Positions 55,385 through 64,000 of a stretch of DNA of 64,000 nt are shown piece after piece. The notes under the pieces are model-generated. The model worked only from the letters and a program-made list of their open reading frames with translations. It was not told the origin of the DNA and searched no databases. The first letter of the stretch is position 1; the number at the start of each line of letters is the position of its first letter. Where the stretch lies: assembly GCF_006442975.2 (NCBI RefSeq), contig NZ_CP083954.1, positions 930,001-994,000 on the forward strand, given 5' to 3'. Position numbers and translations under genes: made by a program. This stretch comes from Mesorhizobium sp. B2-1-1 (GTDB taxonomy: Bacteria > Pseudomonadota > Alphaproteobacteria > Rhizobiales > Rhizobiaceae).

Positions 55385-56623
55385 ATGACCGCCGAACAGA
55401 TATCACCGGACCAGCGCTATGCCGCGTTCCGCCATCGCTCCTTCCTGAGCTATTGGGCGGCGCGCTTCCTCACCACATTCGCCACCATGATCGTTTCCGT
55501 CGCGGTCGGCTGGCAGATGTACGACCTGACCCGTGACCCGCTCGATCTCGGTCTTGTCGGCATCGTCCAGTTCCTGCCTTCGCTACTCCTGGTGCTGGTC
55601 ACCGGGGTCGTTGCCGACCGTTTCGGCCGCCGGCTGATCATGGCGCTGGCGGTGCTACTCGAGGCGATCTGCGCGCTCGCGCTGCTCATCCTGACCCTGC
55701 GCGGCATCAGTGGCCCGCTGCCAATCTTCATCGTGCTCGCCATGTTCGGCATCGCCCGCGCCTTCTTCGGACCGGCCTCGTCGTCGCTGTTCGCCAATCT
55801 GGTGCCGCCCCGGGATTTCGCCAACGCCATTGCCTGGAACTCGTCGGCCTGGCAGACGGCGACCATCGTCGGGCCGGTCGCCGGCGGCCTTCTCTACGGC
55901 GTATCGGCCGAGGTGGCCTATGGCACGGCCACGGCGCTGATGCTCGTCGCCGGGCTGCTGATCTTCACCATACCGAGGCCGGCACAGCGCAGCGAGACCG
56001 ACAAGCCGACCATGCAGACCCTGTTCGCCGGCTTCGGTTACATCTGGGGCGAGAAGATCGTGCTTGGCGCCATCTCGCTCGATCTCTTCGCCGTGCTCCT
56101 GTCCGGCGCCTCGGCGCTGCTACCGATCTATGCCCGCGACATATTGCAACTCGGTCCCTGGGGACTTGGTTTGCTGCGCTCGGCGCCAGGGGTGGGTGCC
56201 ATCTGTGTCGCCATCTGGCTCGCTGGTCATCCTATCCGAAACCACGCGGGCCTGATCATGCTCGGCTTCGTGGCCGCGTTCGGCGCCTTTACGGTGCTGT
56301 TCGGCCTGTCGACCTTCACCTGGCTGTCGATCCTGGCATTGGCCTTCCTCGGCGCCACCGACATGTTCAGCGTCTACATCAGGGAAACGTTGATCCAGCT
56401 CTGGACCCCCGATCATGTCCGCGGCCGCGTCAACGCCGTCAATCAGGTCTTCGTCGGCGCCTCCAACGAGCTCGGCGAATTCCGCGCCGGCACCATGGCG
56501 GCGCTGATCGGCACGGTGCCTGCCGTCGTCATCGGCGGCGTCGGCGCCATTGCCGTTGCCGGCCTGTGGGCCTATCTGTTCCCGGCGCTCCGAAGGGTGC
56601 GGCACCTCAGTGGACGAAACTGA
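55385..56623 (+). CDS. MFS transporter (EntS/DHA3-like)
   Basis: 412 aa, ATG at 55385. About 11-12 membrane spans; loop motif VADRFGRRLIMALAVLLEAI between spans 2 and 3 and NLVPPRDFANAIAWNSSAWQ typical of EntS/DHA3 exporters, with VRGRVNAVNQVFVGASNELG in the second half. Efflux of a siderophore or drug is the usual role; the substrate is unknown. Confidence 0.85.
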   Translation: MTAEQISPDQRYAAFRHRSFLSYWAARFLTTFATMIVSVAVGWQMYDLTRDPLDLGLVGIVQFLPSLLLVLVTGVVADRFGRRLIMALAVLLEAICALALLILTLRGISGPLPIFIVLAMFGIARAFFGPASSSLFANLVPPRDFANAIAWNSSAWQTATIVGPVAGGLLYGVSAEVAYGTATALMLVAGLLIFTIPRPAQRSETDKPTMQTLFAGFGYIWGEKIVLGAISLDLFAVLLSGASALLPIYARDILQLGPWGLGLLRSAPGVGAICVAIWLAGHPIRNHAGLIMLGFVAAFGAFTVLFGLSTFTWLSILALAFLGATDMFSVYIRETLIQLWTPDHVRGRVNAVNQVFVGASNELGEFRAGTMAALIGTVPAVVIGGVGAIAVAGLWAYLFPALRRVRHLSGRN

Positions 56624-56707
56624 CGGGGATCGAATTCAGGTCCACCGGTATCGGCGGGCTGCGAATCTGTGCTAAGCCGCCGCCCGACCAATCAAAGGAC
56701 GATAACT

Positions 56708-56938
56708 GTGAGCGAACCGACCGTGGCTGAGGCAACCGAGAGTATCTATGTGTCGCTGCGGGCCGATAATGCCGATCTCGACGCCCATATCGCGACGCTT
56801 AAGGCAGCGCTGGCACGAGAGGGGATGAAGCAGGCGGTGTTCGATCCCACCAAACTGGCGCAGAACAACCGCTCGGGCCGCAAATTGATGCAGGCTTATT
56901 TTCGTCAGCGCGGCGTGAGCGTGACGTTTTCGAACTAG
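56708..56938 (+). CDS. Small conserved-looking protein (76 aa)
   Basis: GTG start at 56708 with AAGGA 8 nt upstream. Starts MSEPTVAEATESIYVSLRAD; helix DAHIATLKAALAREGMKQAV, then KLAQNNRSGRKLMQAYFRQR. Soluble and basic at the C-terminus. It looks like a widespread rhizobial small protein, but I cannot name a family. It lies 84 nt after the MFS gene. Confidence 0.65.
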   Translation: MSEPTVAEATESIYVSLRADNADLDAHIATLKAALAREGMKQAVFDPTKLAQNNRSGRKLMQAYFRQRGVSVTFSN

Positions 56939-56959
56939 CAGGTGTTAAACGACCCGCCA

Positions 56960-57706
56960 TCAGGGGATGGTTGTGCCGCGACCGCGCCGTCGGCCGCCGA
57001 AAATCAGCACCAGGAACTCGTCCAGCCAGCGCTTGAGGTGCATGTCCCAGATCAGCCTGCCGCCGAGATGGTCGCGGCCGGGCTGGGCGCCCGGCAATTC
57101 GAAGCGGTGCGCGCCGCGCACCACCCAGCGCTGCATCATCAGCCTGGTCAATTCGCCGTGGAACTGGATGCCCCAGGCATTGTCGCGGTAGCGGAAAGCC
57201 TGGTTGGGATAGGTCTCGGCGGTCGCCAGCAAGGTCGCGTCGCTCGGCAGCGAAAAACCTTCGCGATGGAACTGATAGACCATTTCGGGCCAGTGCATCA
57301 GCTTTCTGCCGGCTTCGGTCGCCTTCAACGGATACCAGCCGATCTCGACCAGACCTTCGCCATGGCCCTCGACCTTGCCGCCGAGATGGTTGGCCAGCAT
57401 CTGCGCACCAAGGCAGATACCCAGCAGCGGTCGGTTCTCACGCAGCGGAACCTCAAGCCAGTCGGTCTCGCGGCGGACGAACTCGTCCTCGTCATTGGCG
57501 CTCATCGGCCCGCCGAACACCACGGCCCCGGCATGGCCGTCGAGCGTCTCTGGCAAGGCATCGCCAAGCGGCGGGCGGCGGATGTCGAGATCGAAGCCCT
57601 CTTCGAGAAGCATGTGGCCGACGCGCCCGGGGCTCGAATTCTCCTGATGCAGCACGATCAGGATTCTCGGCTTCGAACGCGGCGGCATCGGCGGCATCGG
57701 CGGCAT
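56960..57706 (-). CDS. Class I glutamine amidotransferase (GuaA-like domain)
   Basis: About 248 aa. Catalytic Cys in LLGICLGAQMLANHLGG and His/Glu in AWGIQFHGELTRLMMQRW; GGPMSANDEDEFVRRETDWL is typical of stand-alone GMP-synthase-like amidotransferases. Three in-frame ATGs in a 9-bp tandem repeat (57681-57712) make the start uncertain; 57706 is used, and a GTG at 57742 is possible. The amide acceptor is unknown. Confidence 0.85.
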   Translation of the reverse strand: MPPMPPMPPRSKPRILIVLHQENSSPGRVGHMLLEEGFDLDIRRPPLGDALPETLDGHAGAVVFGGPMSANDEDEFVRRETDWLEVPLRENRPLLGICLGAQMLANHLGGKVEGHGEGLVEIGWYPLKATEAGRKLMHWPEMVYQFHREGFSLPSDATLLATAETYPNQAFRYRDNAWGIQFHGELTRLMMQRWVVRGAHRFELPGAQPGRDHLGGRLIWDMHLKRWLDEFLVLIFGGRRRGRGTTIP

Positions 57707-57712
57707 CGGCGG
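57681..57712. repeat. 9-bp tandem repeat (GGCGGCATC) at the amidotransferase start
   Basis: Three full copies of GGCGGCATC plus GGCGG, coding for Met-Pro-Pro repeats. Slippage would change the number of start codons and the N-terminus without a frameshift. Confidence 0.7.
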
Positions 57713-57719
57713 ATGGATC

Positions 57720-58199
57720 CTATTCGTCGCTCGACGTTCCACGGGCCCCCGGCGCCGCGGCCGCCGCCTTGCGGCGCGCCTCGATGCGATCCTGGCGTTC
57801 GACGCCGATCAGCTCGGCAACGCGCCAGACCGTGTTGTCTTCCAACTCGTGCAGCTCGCCATCGGCATAGACGATCTCCCACATCAGGCCGATGAAAGCC
57901 TTGCGGCCTTCGGCATCGAGGTGGCGCTTCAGCACGCTGGTGAAGGCATAGAGGTCGATCGCCTCGTTGTCGGCGCGCTCGCCGGCGGCGGCCAGCGCGT
58001 CGAGCTCGTTGCCGCTGACCGAATAGGCCTGCGCCAGCACTGCCTTGAACCGTTCCCACTCGACGTCCTGGCGCACGCCGTCGGCGCTCATCACGTGGTA
58101 GAGCAGCGCCGAGGCTGCCACGCGCGGATCATCGGCGCTGGCGCGGGCGCCGGTGCCGGTCGGCAAATCCCTCAGAAACGACAAAACGCGTTCGAACAT
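57720..58199 (-). CDS. TerB-family protein
   Basis: 159 aa, ATG at 58199 (MFERVLSFLRDLPTGTGARA). All-helical TerB/DjlA-N-like domain with VAASALLYHVMSADGVRQDV and GLMWEIVYADGELHELEDNT, the two acid-rich metal-binding segments. Tellurite-resistance-type proteins; the cellular role in rhizobia is unclear. Its stop overlaps the possible longer start of the amidotransferase. Confidence 0.82.
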   Translation of the reverse strand: MFERVLSFLRDLPTGTGARASADDPRVAASALLYHVMSADGVRQDVEWERFKAVLAQAYSVSGNELDALAAAGERADNEAIDLYAFTSVLKRHLDAEGRKAFIGLMWEIVYADGELHELEDNTVWRVAELIGVERQDRIEARRKAAAAAPGARGTSSDE

Positions 58200-58235
58200 C
58201 GATCCATTCCCAAACGGCCGGGCCACCCAGCCAAC

Positions 58236-59837
58236 TCAAAACAACCGGAACCGGCGCGGCGACTTTTCCGCCGCATCGTCCGGATCGACGCCGGGATCGT
58301 CCGGCAGGCGTGCCAGTTCCTGCGCCGGTTCGACGGCCTCGGCATCGGCGGGCACCGCGGCGAAAGCCTGCGCCGTCACCGGCCTGACGTGGTCCTGATC
58401 GTTCTCGGCCTGCTTGCCGGCCGTCTCGCCGCCCGGGCCAGCGTGATCGATCACCTCGACCGACTCTTCCTGCGCCGGCCTGCCCGGCGCCTCGATAGCC
58501 ACCGCCGGGGCGTCCGGCGCATCGTCACGGCTGTCGATCAGCTGGCCGAGACGCTCCATCGGGGCGCGCCACTCGAAGGCGTCAAGCCGGCCGGTGACCG
58601 GCGATACCGGCGCCCAGCGCTCCGAGACGACGCCGTCGGCGACCCAGGCCGGGTCGCGCGGCGCCCGCACCGCCTTGGACAAGAGCTGTCGCACCTTGCC
58701 TTGGTCGCCCGTCTCGGCTTCTTCGATGTCGGCCAAAAGCAGATAGGCGCCCTCGCGGCGGTCCATCCGGATCGCCGCCTCGGCTTCGCGGCGGGCAGTC
58801 GCAAAATCCTGTGCATCGAGCGCGGCGCGCGCCACCGTCATCGAGGATTCGGCGTGGTTCTTCTTCATCTCCTGCAATTTCCTCGCCCGGTTGAGGCGAT
58901 CGAGCACGGCGTCACCCGGCCTGGCATGGGTATAGAGCTCCGCTATCTCCGGATGCGGTTCGGCCCTCCAGGCTGTCTCGAGGATCTTCGAGCCCTTGCG
59001 CACGTCGTTCTGGCGAAACAGCAGCGTCGCAGCCGCGACCGCGGCCGGCGCGAACTCCGGCTGCAGCCGATTGGCCTCTATCGCCGCCGTGCGGGCGGCT
59101 GCGGGATCGCTGTCGGCGAGTGACTGCGCCTTGGCGGTCAACAGCACGGCGCGTCGGCGGTTGGCGGCGTCACGTTCGATCTGGCGGGTCGCCTTCTGCG
59201 CCTCGACCAGCTTCAGCGCGCCGTCCCAGTCGCCGCGCCCGGTCAGCTCTTCAAGCGTCGATTCGGCCGCCCAGGCCAGTTGCGGCGCCATGCCGGCGGC
59301 GCGCCCGGCATAGTGCCTGGCGGCATTGCGGTCCCCCAGGCGCTCGGCTTCGAGATAAAGCCCGCGCAGGCCGAGCAGCCGCATTTCGGGATCGTCGAGC
59401 ATGCTCTCGAATTTCTGGCGCGCGCCTTCGTGGTCGCCTTCGAGCAGCGAAGCCTGGGCTTCGAGCAGATGGATCAATGGCTCCTGGTCGGAGCGGATCA
59501 GCTTGGCCGCTTCCTTGGTCTTCTTGCGGGCCAGCGCGCCGTCGCCGGCGCCGGCGGCGATCATGCCGGTCGACAGCGCCTGATAGCCGCGGTCGCGGCG
59601 CCGCACCCGGAAATAGCGCGAAATGGTGTAGGGGCTGTTCCAGACCGACTTGATCAGCCACCACAGGATCATCACCGCCGCGACGACAGCGACCACCGCC
59701 ACCGCCGCCACCATCAGGCTGACCTGATACTGGTAGCCGTTGAAGGTGATGACCATGTCGCCCGGCCGGTCCGCCAGCCAGGCAAAGCCTAGGCCCAGCG
59801 CGAAGACGACGGCGAGGAAGAGCAGGATTCGGATCAT
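58236..59837 (-). CDS. hemY: HemY-like TPR membrane protein
   Basis: 533 aa. Two N-terminal membrane spans (about residues 3-20 and 41-62) joined by GDMVITFNGYQYQVS, the HemY_N signature, then TPR-like helical repeats (about 90-400) and a disordered acidic tail ending SPRRFRLF. Protein of the heme-biosynthesis neighbourhood, probably a scaffold rather than an enzyme (not the Bacillus protoporphyrinogen oxidase HemY). It starts 10 nt after the mitofilin-like gene. Confidence 0.88.
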   Translation of the reverse strand: MIRILLFLAVVFALGLGFAWLADRPGDMVITFNGYQYQVSLMVAAVAVVAVVAAVMILWWLIKSVWNSPYTISRYFRVRRRDRGYQALSTGMIAAGAGDGALARKKTKEAAKLIRSDQEPLIHLLEAQASLLEGDHEGARQKFESMLDDPEMRLLGLRGLYLEAERLGDRNAARHYAGRAAGMAPQLAWAAESTLEELTGRGDWDGALKLVEAQKATRQIERDAANRRRAVLLTAKAQSLADSDPAAARTAAIEANRLQPEFAPAAVAAATLLFRQNDVRKGSKILETAWRAEPHPEIAELYTHARPGDAVLDRLNRARKLQEMKKNHAESSMTVARAALDAQDFATARREAEAAIRMDRREGAYLLLADIEEAETGDQGKVRQLLSKAVRAPRDPAWVADGVVSERWAPVSPVTGRLDAFEWRAPMERLGQLIDSRDDAPDAPAVAIEAPGRPAQEESVEVIDHAGPGGETAGKQAENDQDHVRPVTAQAFAAVPADAEAVEPAQELARLPDDPGVDPDDAAEKSPRRFRLF

Positions 59838-59847
59838 CGCCAGTTCC

Positions 59848-61329
59848 TCACGCCTTCATCGCGCCTGATATCAGCGCATCGATCAGCGTCTCGACCTCGA
59901 TGCGTGCCTTCAGCTTGCCGGCAAAATCGGCGCCGGCCGCCTTTGCAGGCGCGGGCAGCGTCTCATATTCTGTGAGCGCCTTGGCATAGTCGCCCTGATT
60001 GACCGCCACCTCCATGCGCGCAATGGTTTCCGGCGCGCCGGCGCCCTGGACAGCGCCGATCGGCCGGACCTTGACCAGCGATTCGGCGCTCGACAGAAGG
60101 TTCTGCAGCAGCCCGGCATTTTCGTCGACCGGCGTGGCCGCCGCGACCATGGCGTTGGCGGCGGCATCCATCTGCGATGCGATCTCGGTGCGGGTCTGGA
60201 CGCCCTTTTGGGCGTAGGCGCGCAGAGCCGCAAGCTGCGGCGCGTCCGGCGCGATCGCGGCGAAGGTCTCGAGTTCGGCACCAAACGGCGCGCCACGGTC
60301 GAGCGCCGCCTTCAGTGCCGAAGCGGCGATGGCGAGCGCGACCTTCGGCTGTCCGGCCTGCGCCTCGACTTTCCCAGAAAGCTGCGACACCGACTGCTCC
60401 AGCGCGGTGAGCCGACTGTCCTGCTTCGCCGCCGCCTCGCCGGCCGATTTCACCAGCGCATCGAGGCCAGCCAGCCTTTCATTGAGCGGACCGAGATCGA
60501 CTGGGGCCGAGTTGCCGGCCTTGCCGAGCGCCGCAACCGCCGTCTCGATCTGCCTGACCTTGTCGCCAAGCGCGGCCAGCCCGGCATTGTCGCCCGCTCC
60601 GCCTTGCTCGACCGCCGATTTGAGCGCTGCGACATCCGTCCTGACCTGATCCAACGCCGCGGACAACCCGTCGACCTTGGCCGACGCACCGCCGTCGCCG
60701 GCTTGCCTCAGATCCGCGATCTCGGCTCTGAGCGCGGCGATTTCGCCGTTGACGCCTTCGAGCGAGACGCTGGGAGCGGACCCCGGCGCGCCGAGCAGGC
60801 CGGCGAACTGCAATCCGCCGGCGCCGACCAGTGCGATGACACCGCCGATGATGCCGGCCGCGATGCCGTTGACCCGCTTCGGCGGTGGCGGTGCGGATGC
60901 GGTTTTCCCGTTCCCCGCCGAGGCGCCGGTTACTGGCCCGGCCGGTTCAGGTTCGGCGCGCTTCGCCGATGTGTCCTCGAAACTGTAGTCGAAGGCGCCG
61001 GCCTTGCCAGCGGCGTCGTCCCGGGAACCGGGGTAGGCTGCCGCCGGTTCGTCCGCCTTGGCGGCGCTTTCCGCGGATCGTTCCGATCGGGGCGCTGTCG
61101 CCTCGGCGTGCTCCCAGGGTTCTAGATCGGTCTGGTCGGCGTGCACAGGCTCTTCGGGCGCCTCCGGCCGCGAGGCGTTCGCGGCTTCCTCCGCCTTGGC
61201 CTCGTCGGTTTGCGCCCCGGCCCTGGCGGCATTCTCGTCGGCGATGCGGGAAACGGCGCCGGGCTCAAGTTCGATGGTCACCGGCTCGCGGCGGCTTTTC
61301 GAATGTCGCATCTTCGGCGTCTTGACCAT
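59848..61329 (-). CDS. Mitofilin / Mic60-like membrane protein
   Basis: 493 aa, ATG at 61329 with GGAGC upstream. Acidic disordered N-terminus (about 1-150), one membrane span (about 152-180, with NGIAAGIIGGVIALVGAGGL), a long coiled-coil region (about 190-330) and a C-terminal mitofilin-like helical domain (about 335-493). The gene lies between hemD and hemY, the place where alphaproteobacterial Mic60 homologues are known. It probably shapes the inner membrane. Confidence 0.8.
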   Translation of the reverse strand: MVKTPKMRHSKSRREPVTIELEPGAVSRIADENAARAGAQTDEAKAEEAANASRPEAPEEPVHADQTDLEPWEHAEATAPRSERSAESAAKADEPAAAYPGSRDDAAGKAGAFDYSFEDTSAKRAEPEPAGPVTGASAGNGKTASAPPPPKRVNGIAAGIIGGVIALVGAGGLQFAGLLGAPGSAPSVSLEGVNGEIAALRAEIADLRQAGDGGASAKVDGLSAALDQVRTDVAALKSAVEQGGAGDNAGLAALGDKVRQIETAVAALGKAGNSAPVDLGPLNERLAGLDALVKSAGEAAAKQDSRLTALEQSVSQLSGKVEAQAGQPKVALAIAASALKAALDRGAPFGAELETFAAIAPDAPQLAALRAYAQKGVQTRTEIASQMDAAANAMVAAATPVDENAGLLQNLLSSAESLVKVRPIGAVQGAGAPETIARMEVAVNQGDYAKALTEYETLPAPAKAAGADFAGKLKARIEVETLIDALISGAMKA

Positions 61330-61418
61330 GCTTGGGCTCCGCAAATTCGCTTGGGGATGGTTCAAAGAGGGTCTAGCACATCACCAAGCGGTGAAAAGGG
61401 GCGGTGTGATGACGCGGC

Positions 61419-62135
61419 TCAGGACCCGGGCCGCAAAAGCGAAAGCAGCGCACCCTCGTCGGGCCGCGCGGCTATGTGGATGCGGTCGCCAGCGACGTCG
61501 CCAAGGACGGCGGCGATGCGATGCGACAGGGCAAAAACCCGCGTCTTGTCAAAGGCTTCATGCAGCGCAGGCCGCCTGACCAAGGCCTGCAGCGCAGCAG
61601 CCGCCCTGGCGGAATAGAGCAGCACCGCATCCGCGGTTTGCCCCGACAGACGGGCAAGCACGGCCTCGTCCGAATAGGTCACGGCGAGCGTGTCGTATGT
61701 CTCGACGGGGCGGACCCCGACATCGGCAGCTTGCAGCCGCTGCTCGAATGCCGGGAAGCGCACGCGTCCGCAGAGATAGACAATGGTCTTGCCCTGGAAT
61801 TCGCCGGCAAGACTGCCAGCAAGACCTTCGGCATTGCCGGGACCTTCGCTGACGGACAAAAATCCTGCTTCACGCGCGGCTTGCGCGGTCCTCTTGCCGA
61901 CGGCATGGCAAGGCAAGTCCGAAAGCCGGGCGACGACCTCCTTAGGCGCAAAGCGCACGCCATTGGCGCTGGTCACCGCAACGGCCACGGCATTGCCGAT
62001 GACGAGGTCCGTATCGATCGGCAAGGCCACCGTCTCGGTCAGCGGCAAAAGCAGCGGTAGAAACCCCATGTCCTTGAGCATTCGCGCGGTGCGGGAGGCG
62101 CCCGGTTGAGGCCGCGTCACCAGAACGCGCTGCAC
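61419..62135 (-). CDS. hemD: Uroporphyrinogen-III synthase
   Basis: 238 aa, two-domain HemD fold. Recognisable pieces: [51 protein letters not shown] and [11 protein letters not shown]. It cyclises hydroxymethylbilane with D-ring inversion. It starts 2 nt after the hemC stop, so it is translationally coupled to hemC. Confidence 0.88.
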   Translation of the reverse strand: MQRVLVTRPQPGASRTARMLKDMGFLPLLLPLTETVALPIDTDLVIGNAVAVAVTSANGVRFAPKEVVARLSDLPCHAVGKRTAQAAREAGFLSVSEGPGNAEGLAGSLAGEFQGKTIVYLCGRVRFPAFEQRLQAADVGVRPVETYDTLAVTYSDEAVLARLSGQTADAVLLYSARAAAALQALVRRPALHEAFDKTRVFALSHRIAAVLGDVAGDRIHIAARPDEGALLSLLRPGS

Positions 62136-62137
62136 CG

Positions 62138-63064
62138 TCAGGCCCAGCCGTCGAAGAATGTCTCGCCGGCCCTGGCCCGCACCGTCCTTGCCGCCTCTTC
62201 ACCGATGCGGGCGGCATCCAGCGCCAGGCCTTTCATCTCGACCATGTGCGACTGCGTGCCATCAGGCGAGATGATCAATCCCGCGAAAGAAAGGTCCGCG
62301 CCGTCTATCACGGCATGACCGGCAATCGGCGTGCGGCAGGAGCCGTCGAGGGCCGCCAGGAAAGCGCGCTCGCAAGCCAGCGCCTGTCCGGTCGGCAGGT
62401 CGTGGATGGCCGCCAGCATCTGTTCGACGTCGCCATCGCCTATGCGGGTTTCGATGCCGATCGCGCCTTGGCCCGGCGCCGGCGGAAAGATGTCGAGCGG
62501 GATCAGATCGGTGACCACGTGGCCGAGCCCGAGCCGCTTCAGCCCGGCATGGGCGAGGATGGTGCCGGCGGCAACGCCTTCATTGAGCTTGCGCAGCCGC
62601 GTCTGCACATTGCCACGAAACATCACCACGTCGAGATCCGGCCGCATGCGGCGGATCAGCGCCTGCCGCCTGAGCGACGACGAGCCGACTTTGGCGCCAC
62701 GCGGCAGGTCTGCAATCGTCTTAGCCGCCTTGCCGACGAAAGCATCGCGCGCGTCCTCGCGCGGCAGGAAAGCAGACAGCTCCAGCCCATCGGGCAACTG
62801 CGTCGGCATGTCCTTCGAGGAATGCACGGCAATGTCGATCGCGCGGGCGAGCAGCGCCTCCTCGATCTCCTTGGTGAAGAGGCCCTTGCCGCCAGCTTCC
62901 GACAGCGGCCGGTCCTGGATGCGGTCGCCGGTGGTCGAGATGACGACGATTTCGAACGCTTCTTGCGGCAAACCATGCGCCGCCATAAGCCGCGCCTGGG
63001 TTTCCTGCGCCTGCGCCAGCGCCAGCGGGCTGCCGCGTGTTCCGATCTTCAAGATTGTTTGCAT
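62138..63064 (-). CDS. hemC: Hydroxymethylbilane synthase (porphobilinogen deaminase)
   Basis: 308 aa, ATG at 63064 ([20 protein letters not shown]). Signature [28 protein letters not shown] and the dipyrromethane-cofactor Cys in [14 protein letters not shown]. It joins four porphobilinogen units. A longer reading to 63634 runs antisense through tsaD and is rejected. Divergent from tsaD with a 66-bp shared promoter region. Confidence 0.94.
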   Translation of the reverse strand: MQTILKIGTRGSPLALAQAQETQARLMAAHGLPQEAFEIVVISTTGDRIQDRPLSEAGGKGLFTKEIEEALLARAIDIAVHSSKDMPTQLPDGLELSAFLPREDARDAFVGKAAKTIADLPRGAKVGSSSLRRQALIRRMRPDLDVVMFRGNVQTRLRKLNEGVAAGTILAHAGLKRLGLGHVVTDLIPLDIFPPAPGQGAIGIETRIGDGDVEQMLAAIHDLPTGQALACERAFLAALDGSCRTPIAGHAVIDGADLSFAGLIISPDGTQSHMVEMKGLALDAARIGEEAARTVRARAGETFFDGWA

Positions 63065-63130
63065 GGCGCGCGGTCCGTGATAACCCCCCGGCAAGCGAAG
63101 TCGCCTTTTCCGGGCGTCTCCTACCGGGGA

Positions 63131-64000
63131 ATGCCCCGATACACAATCCTTGGGGACAGCGACCAATTGATCCGCGTTCTGGGCATTGAAACGAGTTGTG
63201 ACGAGACCGCCGCCAGCGTCGTGGCGTTGGAGGGCGATGCCGCGCCCAAAATCCTGTCCAATATCGTGCTGTCGCAGATCGAGGAGCATGCCGCCTTCGG
63301 CGGGGTTGTGCCGGAGATCGCCGCGCGCGCCCATGTCGAGGCCCTGGACGGCATTGTCGAGGCAGCCCTTGCCGATTCGGGCGTGGCGCTGGCCGACATC
63401 GACGCCATCGCCGCGACCGCAGGTCCGGGCCTCGTCGGGGGCCTCATCGTCGGGCTGATGACGGCCAAGGCGATCGCGGCCGCAACCGGCAAGCCGCTGA
63501 TCGCCGTCAACCATCTCGAAGGCCATGCCTTGACGGCGCGGCTGACCGATGGGCTCGACTTTCCCTATCTCCTGCTGCTGGTCTCCGGCGGCCACACACA
63601 GATCCTGGCCGTGCGCGGTGTCGGCGACTACCAACGCTGGGCGACGACCATCGACGACGCGCTCGGCGAAGCATTCGACAAGACGGCCAAGATGCTTGGC
63701 CTACCCTATCCCGGCGGTCCCAATGTCGAGAAGGCGGCGGCATCGGGCGATGCGGGTCGTTTTGCCTTCCCGCGTCCGATGAAGGGATCGGCGCAGCCCG
63801 ATTTTTCGTTCTCCGGCTTGAAGACCGCTGTGCGCCAGGCGGCGAGCGCGATCGAGCCCTTGAGCGACCGGGACGTCGCCGACATCTGCGCGTCCTTCCA
63901 GGCGGCGGTGGCCGACGCGCTGGGCGACCGTGTCTCGCGCGCGCTCGCCCGGTTCCGCCGGGAATTCCCCGACACGGCCGCGCCGGCGCTGGTCGTCGCC
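63131..64000 (+). CDS. tsaD: tRNA N6-adenosine threonylcarbamoyltransferase (partial)
   Basis: At least 290 residues; the 3' end lies beyond the window. Start at the ATG at 63131 ([20 protein letters not shown]), though a TTG at 63167 ([10 protein letters not shown]) fits many homologues better. ASKHA phosphate motif [14 protein letters not shown], metal-binding [18 protein letters not shown] and [19 protein letters not shown]. It transfers threonylcarbamoyl to A37 of ANN-reading tRNAs. Confidence 0.93.
   Translation, partial: MPRYTILGDSDQLIRVLGIETSCDETAASVVALEGDAAPKILSNIVLSQIEEHAAFGGVVPEIAARAHVEALDGIVEAALADSGVALADIDAIAATAGPGLVGGLIVGLMTAKAIAAATGKPLIAVNHLEGHALTARLTDGLDFPYLLLLVSGGHTQILAVRGVGDYQRWATTIDDALGEAFDKTAKMLGLPYPGGPNVEKAAASGDAGRFAFPRPMKGSAQPDFSFSGLKTAVRQAASAIEPLSDRDVADICASFQAAVADALGDRVSRALARFRREFPDTAAPALVVA

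Noticed and set aside
63065..63634. N-terminal extension of hemC
   Set aside because: The in-frame extension runs antisense through tsaD, whose conserved motifs are on the plus strand; hemC homologues start at [15 protein letters not shown].

Overview
The window looks like chromosomal DNA of a Mesorhizobium-like alphaproteobacterium (Hyphomicrobiales). Evidence: high GC, many ABC uptake systems, a RIME-type intergenic palindrome, a Ros/MucR regulator with a C-x2-D zinc-finger variant, a RirA-type iron box, and the hemY / mitofilin / hemD / hemC block divergent from tsaD. No rRNA, CRISPR array, IS transposase or phage structural gene was seen.

Layout. 1-5.2 kb: a sugar ABC importer (permease cut by the window edge, binding protein, MalK/UgpC-type ATPase) with an SDR dehydrogenase and an RpiR regulator. 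5.2-5.8 kb: YggU and YggT. 5.94 kb: tRNA-Ala(CGC). 5.995-13.66 kb: a 7.6-kb integrative element inserted in the 3' end of that tRNA. It is bounded by 26-bp core repeats and matching 26-bp inner repeats at identical spacing, and carries a tyrosine integrase, a serine recombinase, a ParB-like protein, several unknown small proteins and one DUF2441-like cargo gene. 13.98-17.1 kb: an XRE-type regulator, a 31-codon peptide gene, a hairpin, a SagB-type flavin dehydrogenase and two or three small unknown proteins. This reads as an undescribed ribosomal-peptide (RiPP) locus without a YcaO partner and is the most interesting part of the window.

17.2-20.5 kb: tonB-exbD-exbB and an FhuC-type ATPase behind an IRO box (iron uptake). 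20.6-23.7 kb: isochorismatase-fold hydrolase, LLM flavin monooxygenase, a small membrane protein and an SDR. 23.7-28.4 kb: a BMP-family nucleoside-type ABC importer, interrupted by a MITE-like repeat. 28.6-29.8 kb: a PcaF-type thiolase. 30-40.3 kb: a putrescine module (PuuA/PuuB-type enzymes, PotFGHI-type importer, SDR, LuxR regulator), with a deleted glycosyltransferase remnant inside it. 40.3-42.4 kb: a FadB-type beta-oxidation enzyme. 42.5-47 kb: an Rbs-type sugar importer. 47.2-52.8 kb: a GH15 glucoamylase, short 6-phosphogluconate dehydrogenase, glucose-6-phosphate dehydrogenase and polyphosphate glucokinase. Together these could release glucose from alpha-glucan, phosphorylate it and feed the oxidative pentose phosphate pathway. 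53-55 kb: MucR/Ros and small secreted proteins. 55.4-58.2 kb: MFS transporter, small protein, class I amidotransferase and TerB-like protein. 58.2-64 kb: HemY, mitofilin-like protein, HemD and HemC, divergent from TsaD, which runs off the window.

Start codons were chosen from visible Shine-Dalgarno spacing and family length. Several genes use GTG or TTG.
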